This document shows positions 1-12,363 of a stretch of DNA of 64,000 nucleotides, one piece after another (the first letter of the stretch is position 1; each line of letters starts with the position of its first letter). This DNA is from Puccinia triticina (lineage: Eukaryota > Basidiomycota > Pucciniomycetes > Pucciniales > Pucciniaceae): contig NC_070567.1 in NCBI RefSeq assembly GCF_026914185.1, positions 5,916,001 through 5,980,000 of the forward strand, given 5' to 3'. The notes below the pieces were generated by a model, which was not told where the DNA came from, made no database searches, and saw only the letters and a list, made by a program, of their open reading frames with translations. Both the position numbers and the translations under genes were made by a program.

Positions 1-437
1 ACTACGGTGCCCGCTCTTGGTCAGTGGTGCAAGGGCAGAAATCACGAGGAGTTTCCAACAAATCATCAAGTCAGAACAGTAAATTTGCCCGTCATTGTCA
101 GGTCTGCCAAGAGTACGGGTTTGATAGGATCAACGTTGGTGAGGCTTGCTTTCCCATTCCTTCTGTTCTATTCGGCCATCATCTTCATCAGAAAACTTAC
201 AACAAGGTTGCCTGATTTACTTCTCATTTGATTGCTTAGATTATGAGCATCCCAAAAACACAGCCAAAGAGCGCGGAATTTTTGGACATCAATACAAGTG
301 TGTATGTGGGCCCCAGGTGTGATCCTACAAGTTCAACTCCTTCCAAGTGCCATACTCAAACTACAATATTGTTTCTTCAGGTATATCCAGTATCAAGGAT
401 GACCCAAACTCCAACAAGCTCCCCGCGGCCGTATATA
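1..437. other. No recognisable gene
   Basis: Short open frames exist on both strands but none shows a family motif, codon pattern or splice structure I can support. The stretch ends at the TA target site of the MITE that follows. Confidence 0.5.
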
Positions 438-875
438 CAGCTAATCCAAAAAAGCTTGGATGCTTTGGAGGGAATTTCCACTGGAAATTCCTATGGGATT
501 TTCCAACCTTGTATGCAATGAAGTGACAAGGTTGGACATTTTGATATATGCAGGATGCCTATATCAAAATCAGGCAAGCTCAATCAGAGACTTCTGGCTG
601 TTTTTCCCGGATTTTGATTACAGAATCAGAATCCTTGACCAATTTTCACCCAGGACTCCCACTCCGACAAACGCACCCGGGTGTCATGGTGCCGGTCCCC
701 CCAGCAGCCTGCATTTTTTTTTGCTACCGAACGGCGCCGCCAATAGCAACTGCGCTCGCGGAGATGGATATCCATCTGTCAAACTGTGTTGTTGGATACA
801 CACAGGTTGGCAAATCCAGAAAGAATTTCCGCTGGAAATTCCATCCAAAGAAGCCAAGCTTTTTCAGATTGGCTG
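438..875. mobile_element. Tc1/mariner-type MITE with TA target duplication
   Basis: A 438-bp element with terminal inverted repeats of about 55 bp. The left end begins CAGCTAATCCAAAAAAGCTT and the reverse complement of the right end begins CAGCCAATCTGAAAAAGCTT. Both arms go on to a shared near-palindrome of the form GGAATTTCC-N-GGAAATTCC. It is flanked by TA on both sides (436-437 and 876-877), the target duplication expected of Tc1/mariner transposases. There is no internal coding capacity, so it would depend on a transposase elsewhere. The family assignment rests only on the TA duplication and element size. Confidence 0.7.
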
Positions 876-3800
876 TAAGATGTGATCGCCAAGTCGCAGC
901 GGGCCACCCACCAGATACACCATCCCAAATCCCAGGCTATTGACGCCTTTGTCATCAGACGCAGCCCGCACAACCCAAGATTGTCCGGCAGGCTGTCCAA
1001 ACCGGTAAATCACCCATTATCATCCATTTCTCCGCCGACATTGGCTGCACCAGCAGCTTGATCCTCCTCAACTTCATGATTGGGATCCTCAATGCCCTTA
1101 TGACTCCACCTGCCCCAAGCCCCATCCCCCAAGTCCGCACCTGCCCTTTCTGCCCATCCAATCTACATCCCAGATGGGAGTACACCATCCGCTCCCCTGC
1201 TTCAAACCTGCAAGGCTGTCCCTACCCTCACCACCACCAATTGTCCCTTCAAGGATTCACAATCCTCCAGCGACGCGGTGGCGGGACTTGTGTTTCATAC
1301 AATCTTGGCTGAATAATCATTAACAGTAGACTTGAGGGTGACAGCAGCGCTTGCATAGAGTGATTGGATAAACTTTCAGAGCACACATCATTCGTCCTTG
1401 CTCCAACACTGTTGGTGCATCCTCATTATATACCTTGGGTTTTGATAACCGGAAAAAATGTAGCTTCTACAAAACCCCAAATATCCAACCTGAAGATCTA
1501 CAGGAGATCTTTGATTGAAAGTTAACAAGTATTCTGATCATGCAGTTCAGACATGGACGTTGATGGCAAGGACAGCCTTAATTACATTGTGATAGAGTAG
1601 TGGTGTCCAGGAGGCTTGCTCATATGACTTGAAAAGATTTGCCGGCCGCTGCTCCCTGACCCCTCCTGCAGGAGCAAAGCGTAGGGCTGGGGTAAGTGCT
1701 GGGCTCAACCTTTATCTTGCTTGAAGTCAACACCTGGCTTTGGGGATTGGCCAATATGATTGTCAGTTTGCTGTTGTTGTCAGCCAGCTCTCTGAGAGGC
1801 AGAATTGCCATGCCTGCCCATGAGGCCCTTGACCCACACACACAAATCACCAAGAGCTCTTGGTCTTATTCCACTTTGGGTTCACCCAAGCTTTTCAAAA
1901 ACCCAGTGAGCATTTTGTCCTGGAAACCTGCCTCCTTGTTGAGTTCTGAATACCACAGTGACAGGAGTTCCATTGTCAGATCTGTGAGCTACCAAAGACC
2001 AATTTCAATCTGCCTTGGCCCATTGGAAAGATATTTAACCCTACCCATGGTCAATGGAGTAGTTTCAGGCCATTAAACAGACTGAGACAAGTCAACAAAC
2101 ATAGAATAATTTGTTAAATACTAATAATTCATTCCAATGCTAATTTGTTTGGTAGCTTGGACAGTGTTTTCTTCCCTGTCCCTTCTCTTGTTGATTACAT
2201 AATTGAACAAAGCCACCCAGCTACTCTCTGAGTCTTCAGATATCTTTAATAACTTAAATTAGATAATTTGCATAATGTGATGATTTATATTGATTTTAAC
2301 ACATCACATCTTGAATTATAAAAAATAAATTGATACAAAATGGCATGGATCTATCAATAAATAAAAGCCCTTTACTCAAAAAAAGAGGTGAAAAATCATC
2401 TTAAAACTAGGTGCATAGACTGCTAGAAAACTTGAAACCAATTGTTCTTTCTAGATTCTGAAGTCTTTCATGGGAAAGCTTTTCATCCTATAATTTATAG
2501 GTTGCAAAAGCTTTACCAACAAACATCATTCATTCAAGCAATTATCTACAGTGAAAAAATGCAAGGGGCACCCAAAAACCTTGGAACCAGAGTTTTCAGC
2601 GGCGAAGCCGCCTTAGCCTCTAGTAAATACATAAAAACATAATAATTAAATAAATAGATAAATATAAAAAGAGAATAAAACATCAAATAATAACATGTGA
2701 TAAGAACATAAATATTAATATTCAAAAGGTATAAATTATATTCATTGGAATGTGCAATGTTCATGAAGTATAATCCGTATAAGCACACACTCAAGAAGTG
2801 ACAAGTCTGGGTGAATAATAATCCATAAAATACCCGCGCACACTACCTGGAGTATACCTGTCACAGAAATACAAGTGACACTAGTAAAGGAACCAGTATC
2901 TGTCAGGAAATGGGATATCTTCCCGCTAAGAAAATTAACTCCACTTCCGCTACAAGGATTGACTATCCCACCAGAATTCATCATACAAGTTGATGACTAG
3001 CATCCCCAACTCCATGGAGGAAAATAATATTTAAAGAGGTATATTCTCCCTCTTTTCTCTTCTCCAGTTTAAAATCACCAAGCAACATCCTGACCGCCTT
3101 CCGCTTGACTCTGTCTGAAGTCCCAGCCGTTCGCAATTTGAGGAATTGTTCTGTTTTCTAAAGCCTCTCGTCTCCCTGAAGACTCATTGAATTCAAGAAG
3201 GAGCCTTTTTAGTGAGTAATAAACCCCTTCTCTTTATTCAAGCTGTCTTCATTTCCACTCCTGGGATCACAACCACACCTGCTTTGCAGGCCCCAGTGTA
3301 TATCAGAGGGACCAAAACCACCCCCGCTCCGTCAGGCCCCTCTGTTATTATTATTCCTTAATTCATTTCTTTGAAATAAATATCCCAAACCTCCCAAAAC
3401 TATCCCATTGCATATCCATCACCCAGTGTAGCTAGAGCGCGGCTCTTGGCATCACCAAGGCTGAGATGTGACCACCCAATCCCTGCAATACTGTATCATG
3501 TATATATTGGATCTTGCTTGCAATACCAATCCAGATAATCTATAGAGTATTTCACTGATTTGTTGGGCTGATTGGGCATAGAAGGGACTGGTGCCCATTA
3601 AGGATCCTTGGTGGTTGAAAAAAAATTGGGGAGGGAGGAAGTGAAAAGAAAACAAGGGGAACCACAACCTTTTCTGATATATGAGCTGTGTGACATAATC
3701 AAACCTAGAAAGGAGCTGCAAAGTCAAAGTATTGGTGGTGCGGTGACCAAAAACTTGGAATTGCCTCATGCAAGAAAAGCGTTTTTGGGTGCTATATTGG

Positions 3801-3921
3801 TTTGGCACACCTTGGCGGGCCTAGCAGCCCTGAGTTCAGGCCCGCCCCAAGTAGGTGAGCGGTAAAATGGATACAAAGGAAATATTTATGTATTTACAAA
3901 GTTATGAACCGTTCAGACATA
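876..3921. other. Gene-poor stretch; nothing firmly recognised
   Basis: About 3 kb with no protein I recognise. 2100-2800 is AT-rich. A segment at about 2990-3345 has features of an LTR end, listed separately. Open frames here are short and show no conserved motif. Relics of transposons are likely but not demonstrable by eye. Confidence 0.4.
2990..3320 (+). repeat. Possible solo LTR fragment (Copia-like)
   Basis: The segment has an LTR-like order of signals: a TATA-like ATATTTAAAG near 3028, a pyrimidine-rich stretch, an AATAAA polyadenylation-type signal near 3217, and just beyond it TATCAGAGG near 3300. The last resembles the initiator-Met tRNA primer-binding motif common in Copia elements. 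No second LTR copy and no target duplication were found, so this is a weak call. Confidence 0.2.
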
Positions 3922-4398
3922 CAGTTGCGCGCGGCATTCCACTGTACAAGGTTTTGGGCCGATCCCAAATGTTGGGGCCCAAAACCTGGAAAAAATACGG
4001 TTTTTTCACATATTTTTGGGCGGCTGGGACATGGTATGGTGTCCATGCTATGGTTTTAGACCCACCAGGCACTCCTGAAAGCACCGCATGACAGTTTCTG
4101 CCTTCATGTGTGGGTTTAGTGCCCAACCAGGAGGCATAAGTATGGTTTTAGGACCCCATACATATGTACTTATGCCCGTATTTGGAGGTGGGTCCCAAAA
4201 TATGGGCTGTGAACAAAAAAAATAAAAATTGGCTGGACCAAATTGGTTGCCACTTTAGATTTAGGATCTACACACTCTGTAGACTCCAAAAATGTACTTT
4301 TTTAGAGTGCTGGACCCCCGAACCGGTCGGGGTTTTCCCCCGCGTGGCCCAACAAGTTTTGCGGGCAGCTCTGTACAGTAGAATGCCGCGCTCAACTG
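3922..4398. mobile_element. Tc1/mariner-type MITE abutting HEM2
   Basis: A 477-bp element. The left terminus starts CAGTTGCGCGCGGCATTCCA and the reverse complement of the right terminus starts CAGTTGAGCGCGGCATTCTA, giving a terminal inverted repeat of about 28 bp with few mismatches. TA flanks both ends (3920-3921 and 4399-4400). There is no coding capacity. Its right end lies 13 bp before the predicted HEM2 start codon, so it occupies the position of the gene's 5' untranslated region or core promoter. Confidence 0.75.
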
Positions 4399-4411
4399 TA
4401 TTTTGGTCATC

Positions 4412-5833
4412 ATGACCACCAAACCATCCTCCACTGCCACCCCGCTCAGCCATGTTTTTCAGGGAGGATATGCCCATCCCCTCACGCAGTCCCTCCAGGT
4501 AAGCCATCAGTAACTCCAGAAAAAAAAGGGATTAAGGGTATCCTTGGCTTCAATTTTCATATACTGGCTGAGATCGGGATATTTTCTACTGAACGTCTGT
4601 GATAACATAGGCTGAACGATCCCTGACGAAAGACATGGTGATGTTCCCGCTCTTCATCATTGACGATCCAGATGCCAAACGACCTATCAATTCTTTTCCG
4701 AATCAGTATCAGTAAGTCTTCCAAATAGTAACTCCCACCACTCATTTTGCACAGCTGACTTAGGTCTGCCTGTCTACAGATTAGGAATAAACGTACTCGA
4801 AAGTTTCCTCCGCCTGTTGATCGAGAAAGGATTGCGGTTGGTCATCTTATTTGGGGTACCTATGAACTGCGAAAAGGTGATTTTACCACACCTCCACCGA
4901 GAAGAGAAACCTAACTGTTATTAACACTCCGGTCCGTTAACCCAGGACGCTGGAGGGACACCAGCAGATGATGAGACGGGCCCGACGATCTCAGCAATAC
5001 GGTTATTGAAGGAGAAGTTTCTGAGTCTTTTCGTTGCAGCGGACGTATGTTTGTGCGAATACACGGAGCATGGCCATTGTGGTTTTGCACCAGGCCGGCC
5101 GGGGGGCAAGATTGACACGCCAGTCTTGGTAGCCCGGATAGCTGCGGTGGCATTGAGCTATGCCCAGGCGGGTGCGGACTGTATGGCTCCAAGCGACATG
5201 ATGGACAGCAGAATAGGAGCCATCAAGAAGGCTCTGTTTGATGCCCGACTGGCTAATCGGTGCTGTCTCATGTCCTACTTGGCCAAATTTGCCAGTGCAC
5301 TCTACGGCCCCTTTTGGTCAGTCTCTTCATCCTACCGCCTTTTCCTGACTCTCCGCTAGTCTTTCAAACCTTCATCTTCCATCCTCTTTGTTGCATAGGG
5401 CAGCCGCTTGTTCGGCACCATCATTCGGTGACCGCAAGGGATATCAACCCCCGCCCAACGCTCGAGGACTAGCAAAGAGAGCGATTGTGAGTACCATTTT
5501 TCAATTTCAACTTTTCCAAATGTCCATATTTTCTGAGATGAACAAATCTTCCGAGGGGCCTAGATTCAAGATATATCCAAAGGAGCGGATATAATAATGG
5601 TCAAGCCGGCCCAGAAGTATCTAGATGTACTTTCGGAGGCCCGCTCCTTGGCACCTTCTCATCCGTTAGCCTGTTGCCAGGTTTCAGGAGAATACGCTGC
5701 CCTCTTAGCCGGTGCGGACACCGGGGTCTACGAGTTGAAACCAATGGTCCTCAAAACTTTGGATTGCATGCTCCGTGCTGGTGCCACTCTAATTCTGACT
5801 TACTTTACTCCAATGCTGCTTGATTGGCTGTAA
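4412..5833 (+). CDS. HEM2: Delta-aminolevulinic acid dehydratase (porphobilinogen synthase), possibly damaged
   Basis: This enzyme joins two 5-aminolevulinate molecules into porphobilinogen in cytosolic haem synthesis. Exons that join in phase are 4412-4498, 4611-4711, 4780-4876, 4946-5316 and 5399-5486; the last coding block runs to the stop at 5833. The N-terminus has the family pattern SHVFQGGYAHPL. The Zn-type cysteines are at about C130, C132 and C140 (ADVCLCEYTEHGHC). The first active-site lysine is about K209 (MSYLAKFAS) and the second lies in MVKPAQKYLD. The start is the ATG opening MTTKPSSTATPLSHV. The link from exon 5 to the GADIIMVKP block cannot be made with canonical GT-AG splicing. 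A piece reading MNKSSEG between them fits the family, but the following 26 bp lack a GT donor. A MITE sits directly upstream. This may be a damaged or unusually spliced copy. Confidence 0.8.
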
Positions 5834-7476
5834 AAGGCGATCTCACTCATATATATGTATTAGTATGTTAGATTCCAAATATAGACCAGTCAAACTTTAC
5901 TCTTCACTATTGCAAAACATGCGTGAGCATCAGCTGCAACCCAAAATGGCTGAATGTCAACCAGTAAAATGTAATAGAGATACTCCAGGTGTATTAATGT
6001 GGAATACACAGGATTACACTGCAAGAACAAGTCAAGCAACTCCAAGCAGTTGACATGCAAGAACTCCAAGCAAGCTTGTGGTATTACACAAGCCTCAAGA
6101 CTTACTGTTGACCAACCAGGACCTTGGAAACCCCCTATAGATGTGGGTAACCAAAAATCCAAGATTTTGGCAAAATTCATACATTGGGGCGCACCGGGGA
6201 ATGGCTTTTTTTGGCTGATTCATACATTTTTGTGCCTATGCCTGGGGAAAAATCACCCCGGGGAGCCCAAAATGCCCAAAGGCAAGCGGGGTTCTGCAGG
6301 TTTTAGGGGATTTAAATAAGTATCAGCAGAAATCCATACATAAATTTCATGTTTGGTGCGTACCCTTTTTTAGACAAGTGAGATAAGTGATCCAACTTAT
6401 GAGGAGCACACAAGCAAGACACACAACAACCAACCTAAGAGAAAACAATGGTGAGAACATGCTGATGATAGAAGACAGTGAAAGAACAATACCTGAGACA
6501 TGAGATGCGTGGATCAGTTGAGGAGAAATGCCAAGTTGAATGAATGAAGAAAAAGAGAACTGGTACAATGTGCCCGCGGGCTCTTGACTACATACAACTA
6601 GGTCTTTGACTACTGCGGCAAAGCTACTTGAAGCTATAACAAGGTGACTAACAGGAACCGCGGATAGTTCAATACCCTTTTGGGTTCCAAACCCCATTCA
6701 TACCAATTTTGTGCCTAATATTTTGCAAAAAAAAAAATGTAAAAATTCATACATTTAGGTTACCCACCTACTTCTGGGGCTTCCAGGGTCCTGACCAACC
6801 TTCAATGCACAGTGACTGTACATCATGCACACTGACTGCTTGTTTGTTGGGGTGGAGCTAGAGCAGCAGCTCCACAGCAGTGACTTGCATATCAACTGCT
6901 AACAGTTAAGAGAGTTTTTCTATGTTTTTGGAGTCTGACCCAAGCTGATTGGGCTTGCACTGTGACTAGTCTAAGTGGCCAAGCATGGGCCCATATCTAT
7001 GTACCAAGTTGTCAAACTTCCTTCAAATTAAATGACCCTTTGAAATGAACATGAAGGCCTTTTAAGACCCATAACGGAACAAATCACATGTTTTGTTCAA
7101 ACACTTCTAAGCAAAATCTGATTGTAGACACTCTCCTTCTGAGTCAAAAAGTACATAGCTGTACTAGGATGGTTCACCCTATCAACTTTGCACATGGGAG
7201 AACTTGACAAGATCTCAGAGCTGGGCAAAGAAAACACAAAAAAAAAACAGCGTCGCTAAAATTGAAGCTCTTTTTGTAATCATCTCAGGGATCCTCGAAG
7301 TGCATACAAATCGACACGGTCTTTCAGTTAAAAAGGATGAGGCGCAATTCATGGGGCCAAAATAGATTGTGGAGACTTTTTGTCAGGAGGAGGGCTGGGT
7401 AAACTGCTTTCGGGTATGCGGAATCTTTGCGCGCTTCATAACCAAGTCGCCAGGTGGAGCTAGAGGACTCCAAGAA
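5834..7476. other. Intergenic region with a candidate inverted-repeat element (about 6110-6815)
   Basis: No gene recognised. Sequences near 6115-6200 and 6750-6815 are imperfect inverted repeats: one side reads CAGGACCTTGGAAACCCC then GTGGGTAACC, and the other side's reverse complement reads CAGGACCCTGGAAGCCCC then GTGGGTAACC. Both continue to an AATTCATACATT-like segment. This suggests a non-autonomous element of about 0.7 kb. The outermost ends and any target duplication are unclear. Confidence 0.35.
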
Positions 7477-8874
7477 TCATATGTGTTGTGACTTCCAATA
7501 GCCGGCAATCGATCCACTAACTCCTTCCTGAATGGATTCTCGTTCGGCTTTCAATTCTGCTCGACGATGTCTGAGCAGCTTATGATACTCGTCGATCATG
7601 GTGGTGTAGCTAGCCATTCGTTGGGCACGTGCCGTAATGATCTTCTGGACTTTCTGGGAGTTGTCGCAAAATCTTTCGATCAACTTTTGGCCGGCTGAGA
7701 GCCACTGCTCGTCGGTCAATGAGTTATAGGCTCCAGGTCGATATTCGCCTGGATCGGGGATAAGCTTTAAGCTTTCATCCAAGTCGGTCAGACCGGCTAC
7801 ATTTTCCTTGTTCGTCTCCAATTCTGGAGAGGATGCGCCTGAGGGACCAAGAATCGTCTTCTCGGTGTCCTCGATATGCTCGTAATACGGCGACGAGCGA
7901 AAGTCGTCGCTAGAACCTTCACGATTATCATTGGAAGGGGCTACTCGATTGATCCTTTGCTCTTCGAACCACTGGTCTAAATTTTGTTCTTCGGAATGAT
8001 GGAACACCGGACTGCCTGTTCAGAAGAATGATGACCACATTGGTCCACAACCATGGAGAGATTGTTCTCAGGTCTCCGGGTAAAATTGCAACATGTGAAT
8101 GCACTCACCGCGCTTCGACTCAACAAGCTTGGGTTCCTTCTTATTATACGCTCTTTCCGCCCCGGGCCACCCTTTTTCATAACCTGAAGGATCACATCGT
8201 TTCTTAGAGGATCTGGGAGACAATAGGTGAGGAGGCTGGACCACGAATCTTCGACCTTGTAGCACATTTTCCTCTGGTGGTTGGTAGCAAGATTCCTTCA
8301 AGAAACATCGCATTAGCCGCTGCTCAATGTACGGAAAATTGAATGCTTCAGACCATACCTTTGGGCCCTTCTCACCACTATTTTCTTCGAGTCGTCTTTT
8401 ACTTTTTCGCTCGATGTTTCCAAAAAGAGACCTCTTTCGGGGACCCTTGATGTTCTCCTGATCATTGACCAACCCGTGGTCTTGAAGGAACATGGAGAAA
8501 GATAGTCAATGTCGTCAGCTTTATTTCCCGGTGATCCTAAAAAGAAAACAATGATCTTCAACAATAAGCATCTGTTTACCGTTAAATATATCTATCATGA
8601 GACTCTCTTCAGTTCCTCGCCTGGCAGCGGGGCGACCTCCCAACGATGGGGTCCGACGGCCCGAGAGGCTTGGTGAGCCAGTGGAAGCTTGAGGATTATA
8701 ACGACTGTCTCGGATCGTTGGGGAAGCTGAAAACTCGACTGGAACGGGTTGTCGAGAGATGGAAGGCTTCCTACCCATCGAGGGCTTTGGCGAAGGAGGA
8801 ATCAAACTCTTTCTCACCGGGGGTGGTAACATCTGATCACCATTAATGGCTTGGTTGTTATCAGAACGCTCCAT
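7477..8874 (-). CDS. Ecm11-like meiotic protein (C-terminal domain resemblance)
   Basis: Three exons join in phase to 401 residues: 8874-8580, 8480-8109 and 8015-7477. The first intron's acceptor follows a strong pyrimidine tract. The N-terminal third is basic and rich in Pro, Ser and Arg, and the middle carries several basic clusters suggesting a nuclear protein. The last about 90 residues form a helical block beginning LTDEQWLSAGQKLIERF and continuing with Arg-, Lys- and Glu-rich heptads. This resembles the C-terminal domain of Ecm11, which in yeast is a SUMO-modified central-element component of the synaptonemal complex. The match is by pattern only. A different coiled-coil nuclear protein is possible. 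Confidence 0.5.
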
Positions 8875-9543
8875 CGCTGAGAAGAAGAAACTGGAAAAAG
8901 GTGATGGTTTAACCAGAAATAGAGCTTAATTCACTATATCCTTGAAGGAAAGCTGAAGTGGTTGACGATTAAGCCAACTCCCTCTTGAACGCTTTTCTGA
9001 TTTTCGAAATAGTCGAGCGGTCATCCGAGGTGCTGTTGATAGAGAAATGACGTCACCCTAACTCAACAAAGTCCCTCTACACCCCGGACGCAAAAATTCG
9101 GAGGAGCTCCGAATTGACTCCGGAGATCCTTCGAAGTACCCGCCTGCAAGGCAGGGACGTCTTGCTCGGGTCAAACCGGCCTTTCGAAGGGACTCCGAAG
9201 TGGGATCCCGGAGTCCTTCGAATCCACTTCGGAGTTTCTCCGAGGTGGATATCCACTTCGAGTTGTGACCGAAGTGCACTTCGGAGCGCATCCAACACAT
9301 AGTCGGAAGATCTCCGGAGTAACTTCGAATAACATTATTCGATTGAGAAATTGCACTCCGTTTCAATAGTAATTCGAGTGGAACCCTTCTGGGCCCGCTC
9401 GTTTTTTCAAATGCTCCTCAGCCCGGCTCACCCACCCGGACCGCGCATTGGGGACCCATCCAGACCAGCTCATTTTACCAATTGCTATTCGAATTTGTAC
9501 ATATGTGTTTCTTGTAACCAATCTAAGCAATAAGAATAAAAAA
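8875..9543. other. Intergenic region with a palindrome cluster
   Basis: Between the Ecm11-like start and the foldback element. From about 9090 to 9350 the sequence is dense in short dyads built from TTCGGAG and CTCCGAA and from GTGGATATCCAC, so both strands can fold extensively. It looks like a separate small foldback repeat. No coding gene recognised. Confidence 0.4.
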
Positions 9544-11516
9544 AGGGTCAGCCTAAATGCACTCCAAAAAAATCCCAAAAGCACTCCAAAAGTGAGTGTA
9601 TGGAGTGTGCACCCCAATGATTGTTGGAGTACAGACTAGAGTACTCCAAGTCAATTGGAGTGCAGAACCGGGGACTCAAGACTCTTTGGAGTGCACCACA
9701 AAGAACTCCAGTGGCCAGGAAATGTAATGAGTGCCCATGAGTCTCACTCCATCAGATTGGAGTGCATTCCCCCAGCACTCCATTCCTGATATTTCTCCTC
9801 CTCAAAAGGGGAGTGCAGTACTGTGCACTCCAGCCAGATGCCTACAACTTCAACTGGGCTATGTACAAACACACCCCACTTGATCCTCCTGATATCCATG
9901 ACCGGTACAGACCGGCATTGAGCGGATTAACATCTCCTCTCAATGACCAGTCTGTACCGGACCGCCGGTCATTGAGGGAAATCACAGAAATCACACCTCT
10001 TGATGACCGGTCTGTGCCGGTCATCAAGGGGAGTAACATCTCCTCTTGATGACCTGTCTGTGCCGGTCATCAAGGGGAGTAACATCTCCTCTTGATGACC
10101 GGTCTGTGCCGGTCACCAAGGGGACTCACACCTCTCGATGACCGGCGCGGACCGGTCACACCTCCCGATGACCGGCACAGACCGGTCATCGAGGGGACTC
10201 ACACCTCGATAATCGGTCACACCGGTCATCGAGGCTAATAACACCTCCTCTCGATGACCGGTCATCACCGGTCATCAAGGTGAGTCACATCTCTTGATGA
10301 CCGGTCAGACCGGTCATCGAGGGTAATAACACCTCTCGATGACCGGTGATGACCGGTCATCGAGGTGAGTCACATCCCTCGATGACCGGTCAGACCGGTC
10401 ATCGAGGGGAATAACACCTCCTCTTGATGACCGGTGTGTACCAGTCATTGAGGGGAGGCGCTACTCTCAATGACCGGTTGGTCTGACCGGTCATCAAGAG
10501 GAGGTGCTGCTCCCCTTGGTGACCGGCACAGACCGGTCATCGAAGGGACTAACACCTCTCGATGCTCCCGATGACCGGTCGGTCATTGAGAGGGCTCACA
10601 CTGCTCACACCACTCAATGACCGGTCAGACCGGTCATCAAGGGTAATAACACTCGATGACCGGTGATGACCGGTCATCAAGGTGAGTTACATCTCTCGAT
10701 GACCGGTCTGTGCCGGTCATCGAGGGGAGTAACATCTCCTCTCGATGACCGGTCAGACCAACCGGTCATCGAGAGTAGCACCTCCCCTCAATGACTGGTA
10801 CACCGGTCATCAAGAGGTGTTATGTATTACCCTGGATGACTGGTCTGACCGGTCATTGAGAAATGTGACTCACCTCGATGACCGGTCATCGAGAGGTGTG
10901 AGTCCTCTCGATGACTGGTGGTAACCGGTCATTGGGAGGTGTGACTGATGACTGGTCCGCGCCGGTCATCAAGAGGTGGGAGTCCCCTCGATGACCGGTA
11001 AAGACCGGTCATCAAGAGTAGCACCTCCCCTTGTTGACCGGTACACACTGGTCATGGAGAGGTGTGACTGATGACCGGTCCGCGCCGGTCATCAAGAGGT
11101 ATGAGTCCTCTGGATGACCGGTTGTGTGAGTCCCCTTGATGACCGGTCCAGACCGGTCATCGAGAGGTGTGATTGCTGTGGGCACTCCAAACAAAAGGAG
11201 ACTTGGAGTGCACCCCAATGCACTCCATTTGGTATTTGCTAGCTGGAGTGCAAAGCCAAAATCCTTCACTGAAAAGGTGGAGTGCTTGGGCTTGCACTCC
11301 ATTTTTTTTGGAGTGCATCTAGCTGCACTCTTCTGTTTTGGTCAATTTTGGAGTACCCAGTTGTGTACTCCAAGAAACATGGAGTGCCCATCTGGGGACT
11401 CCATGTTTTGGGAGTACAAAATCAAGGCACTCCAACTTTTTTGGAGTGCTGGCCCCCCAAAGCCAAAAATGTGGAGTTCATGAAGTAAAGGTTTGGAGTG
11501 CATTTAGGCTGACCCT
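9544..11516. mobile_element. Foldback (inverted-repeat) element
   Basis: The two ends are exact inverted copies for at least 24 bp, starting AGGGTCAGCCTAAATGCACT. Inside both ends lie many copies of GGAGTGCA or its complement (9555-9830 and 11180-11500). The centre is a palindromic array, listed separately. The left flank ends in six A and the right flank begins with seven A, compatible with an A-rich target duplication. There is no open frame of transposase type. The superfamily is unknown. Confidence 0.65.
9885..11170. repeat. Palindromic GATGACCGGT / ACCGGTCATC array
   Basis: About 1.3 kb made of dozens of dyads in which GATGACCGGT is followed after a few bases by ACCGGTCATC. They are separated by variable short spacers such as GAGGTGTGAGTC or GGGGAGTAACATC. 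Unit length and spacers vary, so this is neither a clean satellite nor a CRISPR array. Spacers recur rather than being unique. Strong hairpins would form on either strand. Confidence 0.8.
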
Positions 11517-12092
11517 AAAAAAACCCTTTACAAAGTTTGTTGGGGAAGCTTTCTAATAACTGAATCATATATCTGGTAGTGTAGACTAGGGAGAGAGGAG
11601 GAGGGGGGGGGGGGGGGGGAGAAGAGAGAAAGTAAGTGAGAGATCAAGATAGGGGAGAGAGGAGGGGGGGGAGAAGAGAGAAAGGAAGTGAGAGATCAAG
11701 ATAAACGGAGTTGAGAATGATTTAATCTTCATGTGTGCCATCCAGGCTCTTGGGCTCAGTCCTCCATTGGGCTGATTCGGAACGGCAGCGATCAAGCCAA
11801 GCTGTGAAACCAGAAGCAGAATCAGATGAGTTGAGTTTACTACTGGACTTTGGACTTAAACTTGCAGTAAGACTTCAACTTACCCTGGAACTCACGGTCC
11901 CAGCGGGCTCGGCCAATGAGGATGTGATCTGTGAGGGAGGTGGAGATGAGGGAAAATGAAGAGATGATGGGAGGAGCATTATTGGCGAGGAACAGGTGGG
12001 ATGAAGAAGTCTGGGAGTTCTGTTTCCCATTGAAGTCGCACAAAAAAGGCAGCTGCTGCGTATTGCGGCCCACTGCGCTGTACATTGGGAAA
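11517..12092. other. Intergenic; purine-rich duplication
   Basis: A GGGAGAGAGGAGG...GTGAGAGATCAAGATA unit of about 65 bp is present twice in tandem at 11590-11703, including a run of 17 G. The rest, up to the hAT target site, shows no gene I can support. Confidence 0.4.
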
Positions 12093-12120
12093 TATTGGGA
12101 TAGAGATGTTGACTTTGCAT

Positions 12121-12300
12121 CCGGGTACCCGCGCGTGTTCGGATACCCGCTGCTTTTTTTCCCAATTTCTCACATCCGCATCCGCATCCGCATCCAATGG
12201 CGGATACCCGCTGTTATGGGCGGATACCCGCGCGGGTATCAGCGGATACCCGCTGTTATGGGCGGATACCCGCGCGGGTATCAGCGGATACCCGCCCCTC
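12121..12300. repeat. hAT subterminal repeats, left end
   Basis: At least seven copies of GCGGATACCCGC-like palindromic motifs together with ATCCGC triplets, partly in two tandem units. The same motifs occur near the other end at about 15896-16034. In hAT elements such subterminal motifs are usual transposase-binding sites; that role here is inferred. Confidence 0.7.
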
Positions 12301-12363
12301 AAAACTCACTAAGACACAAAAGTTATGTTTTCATTGCTATATGGCATCACTGTGATGACAATA

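Noticed and set aside
9885..11170. CRISPR-like array of palindromic repeats with spacers
   Set aside because: The genome is eukaryotic, spacers are repeated and not unique, unit length varies, and no cas gene is near. It is a palindromic repeat inside a foldback element.
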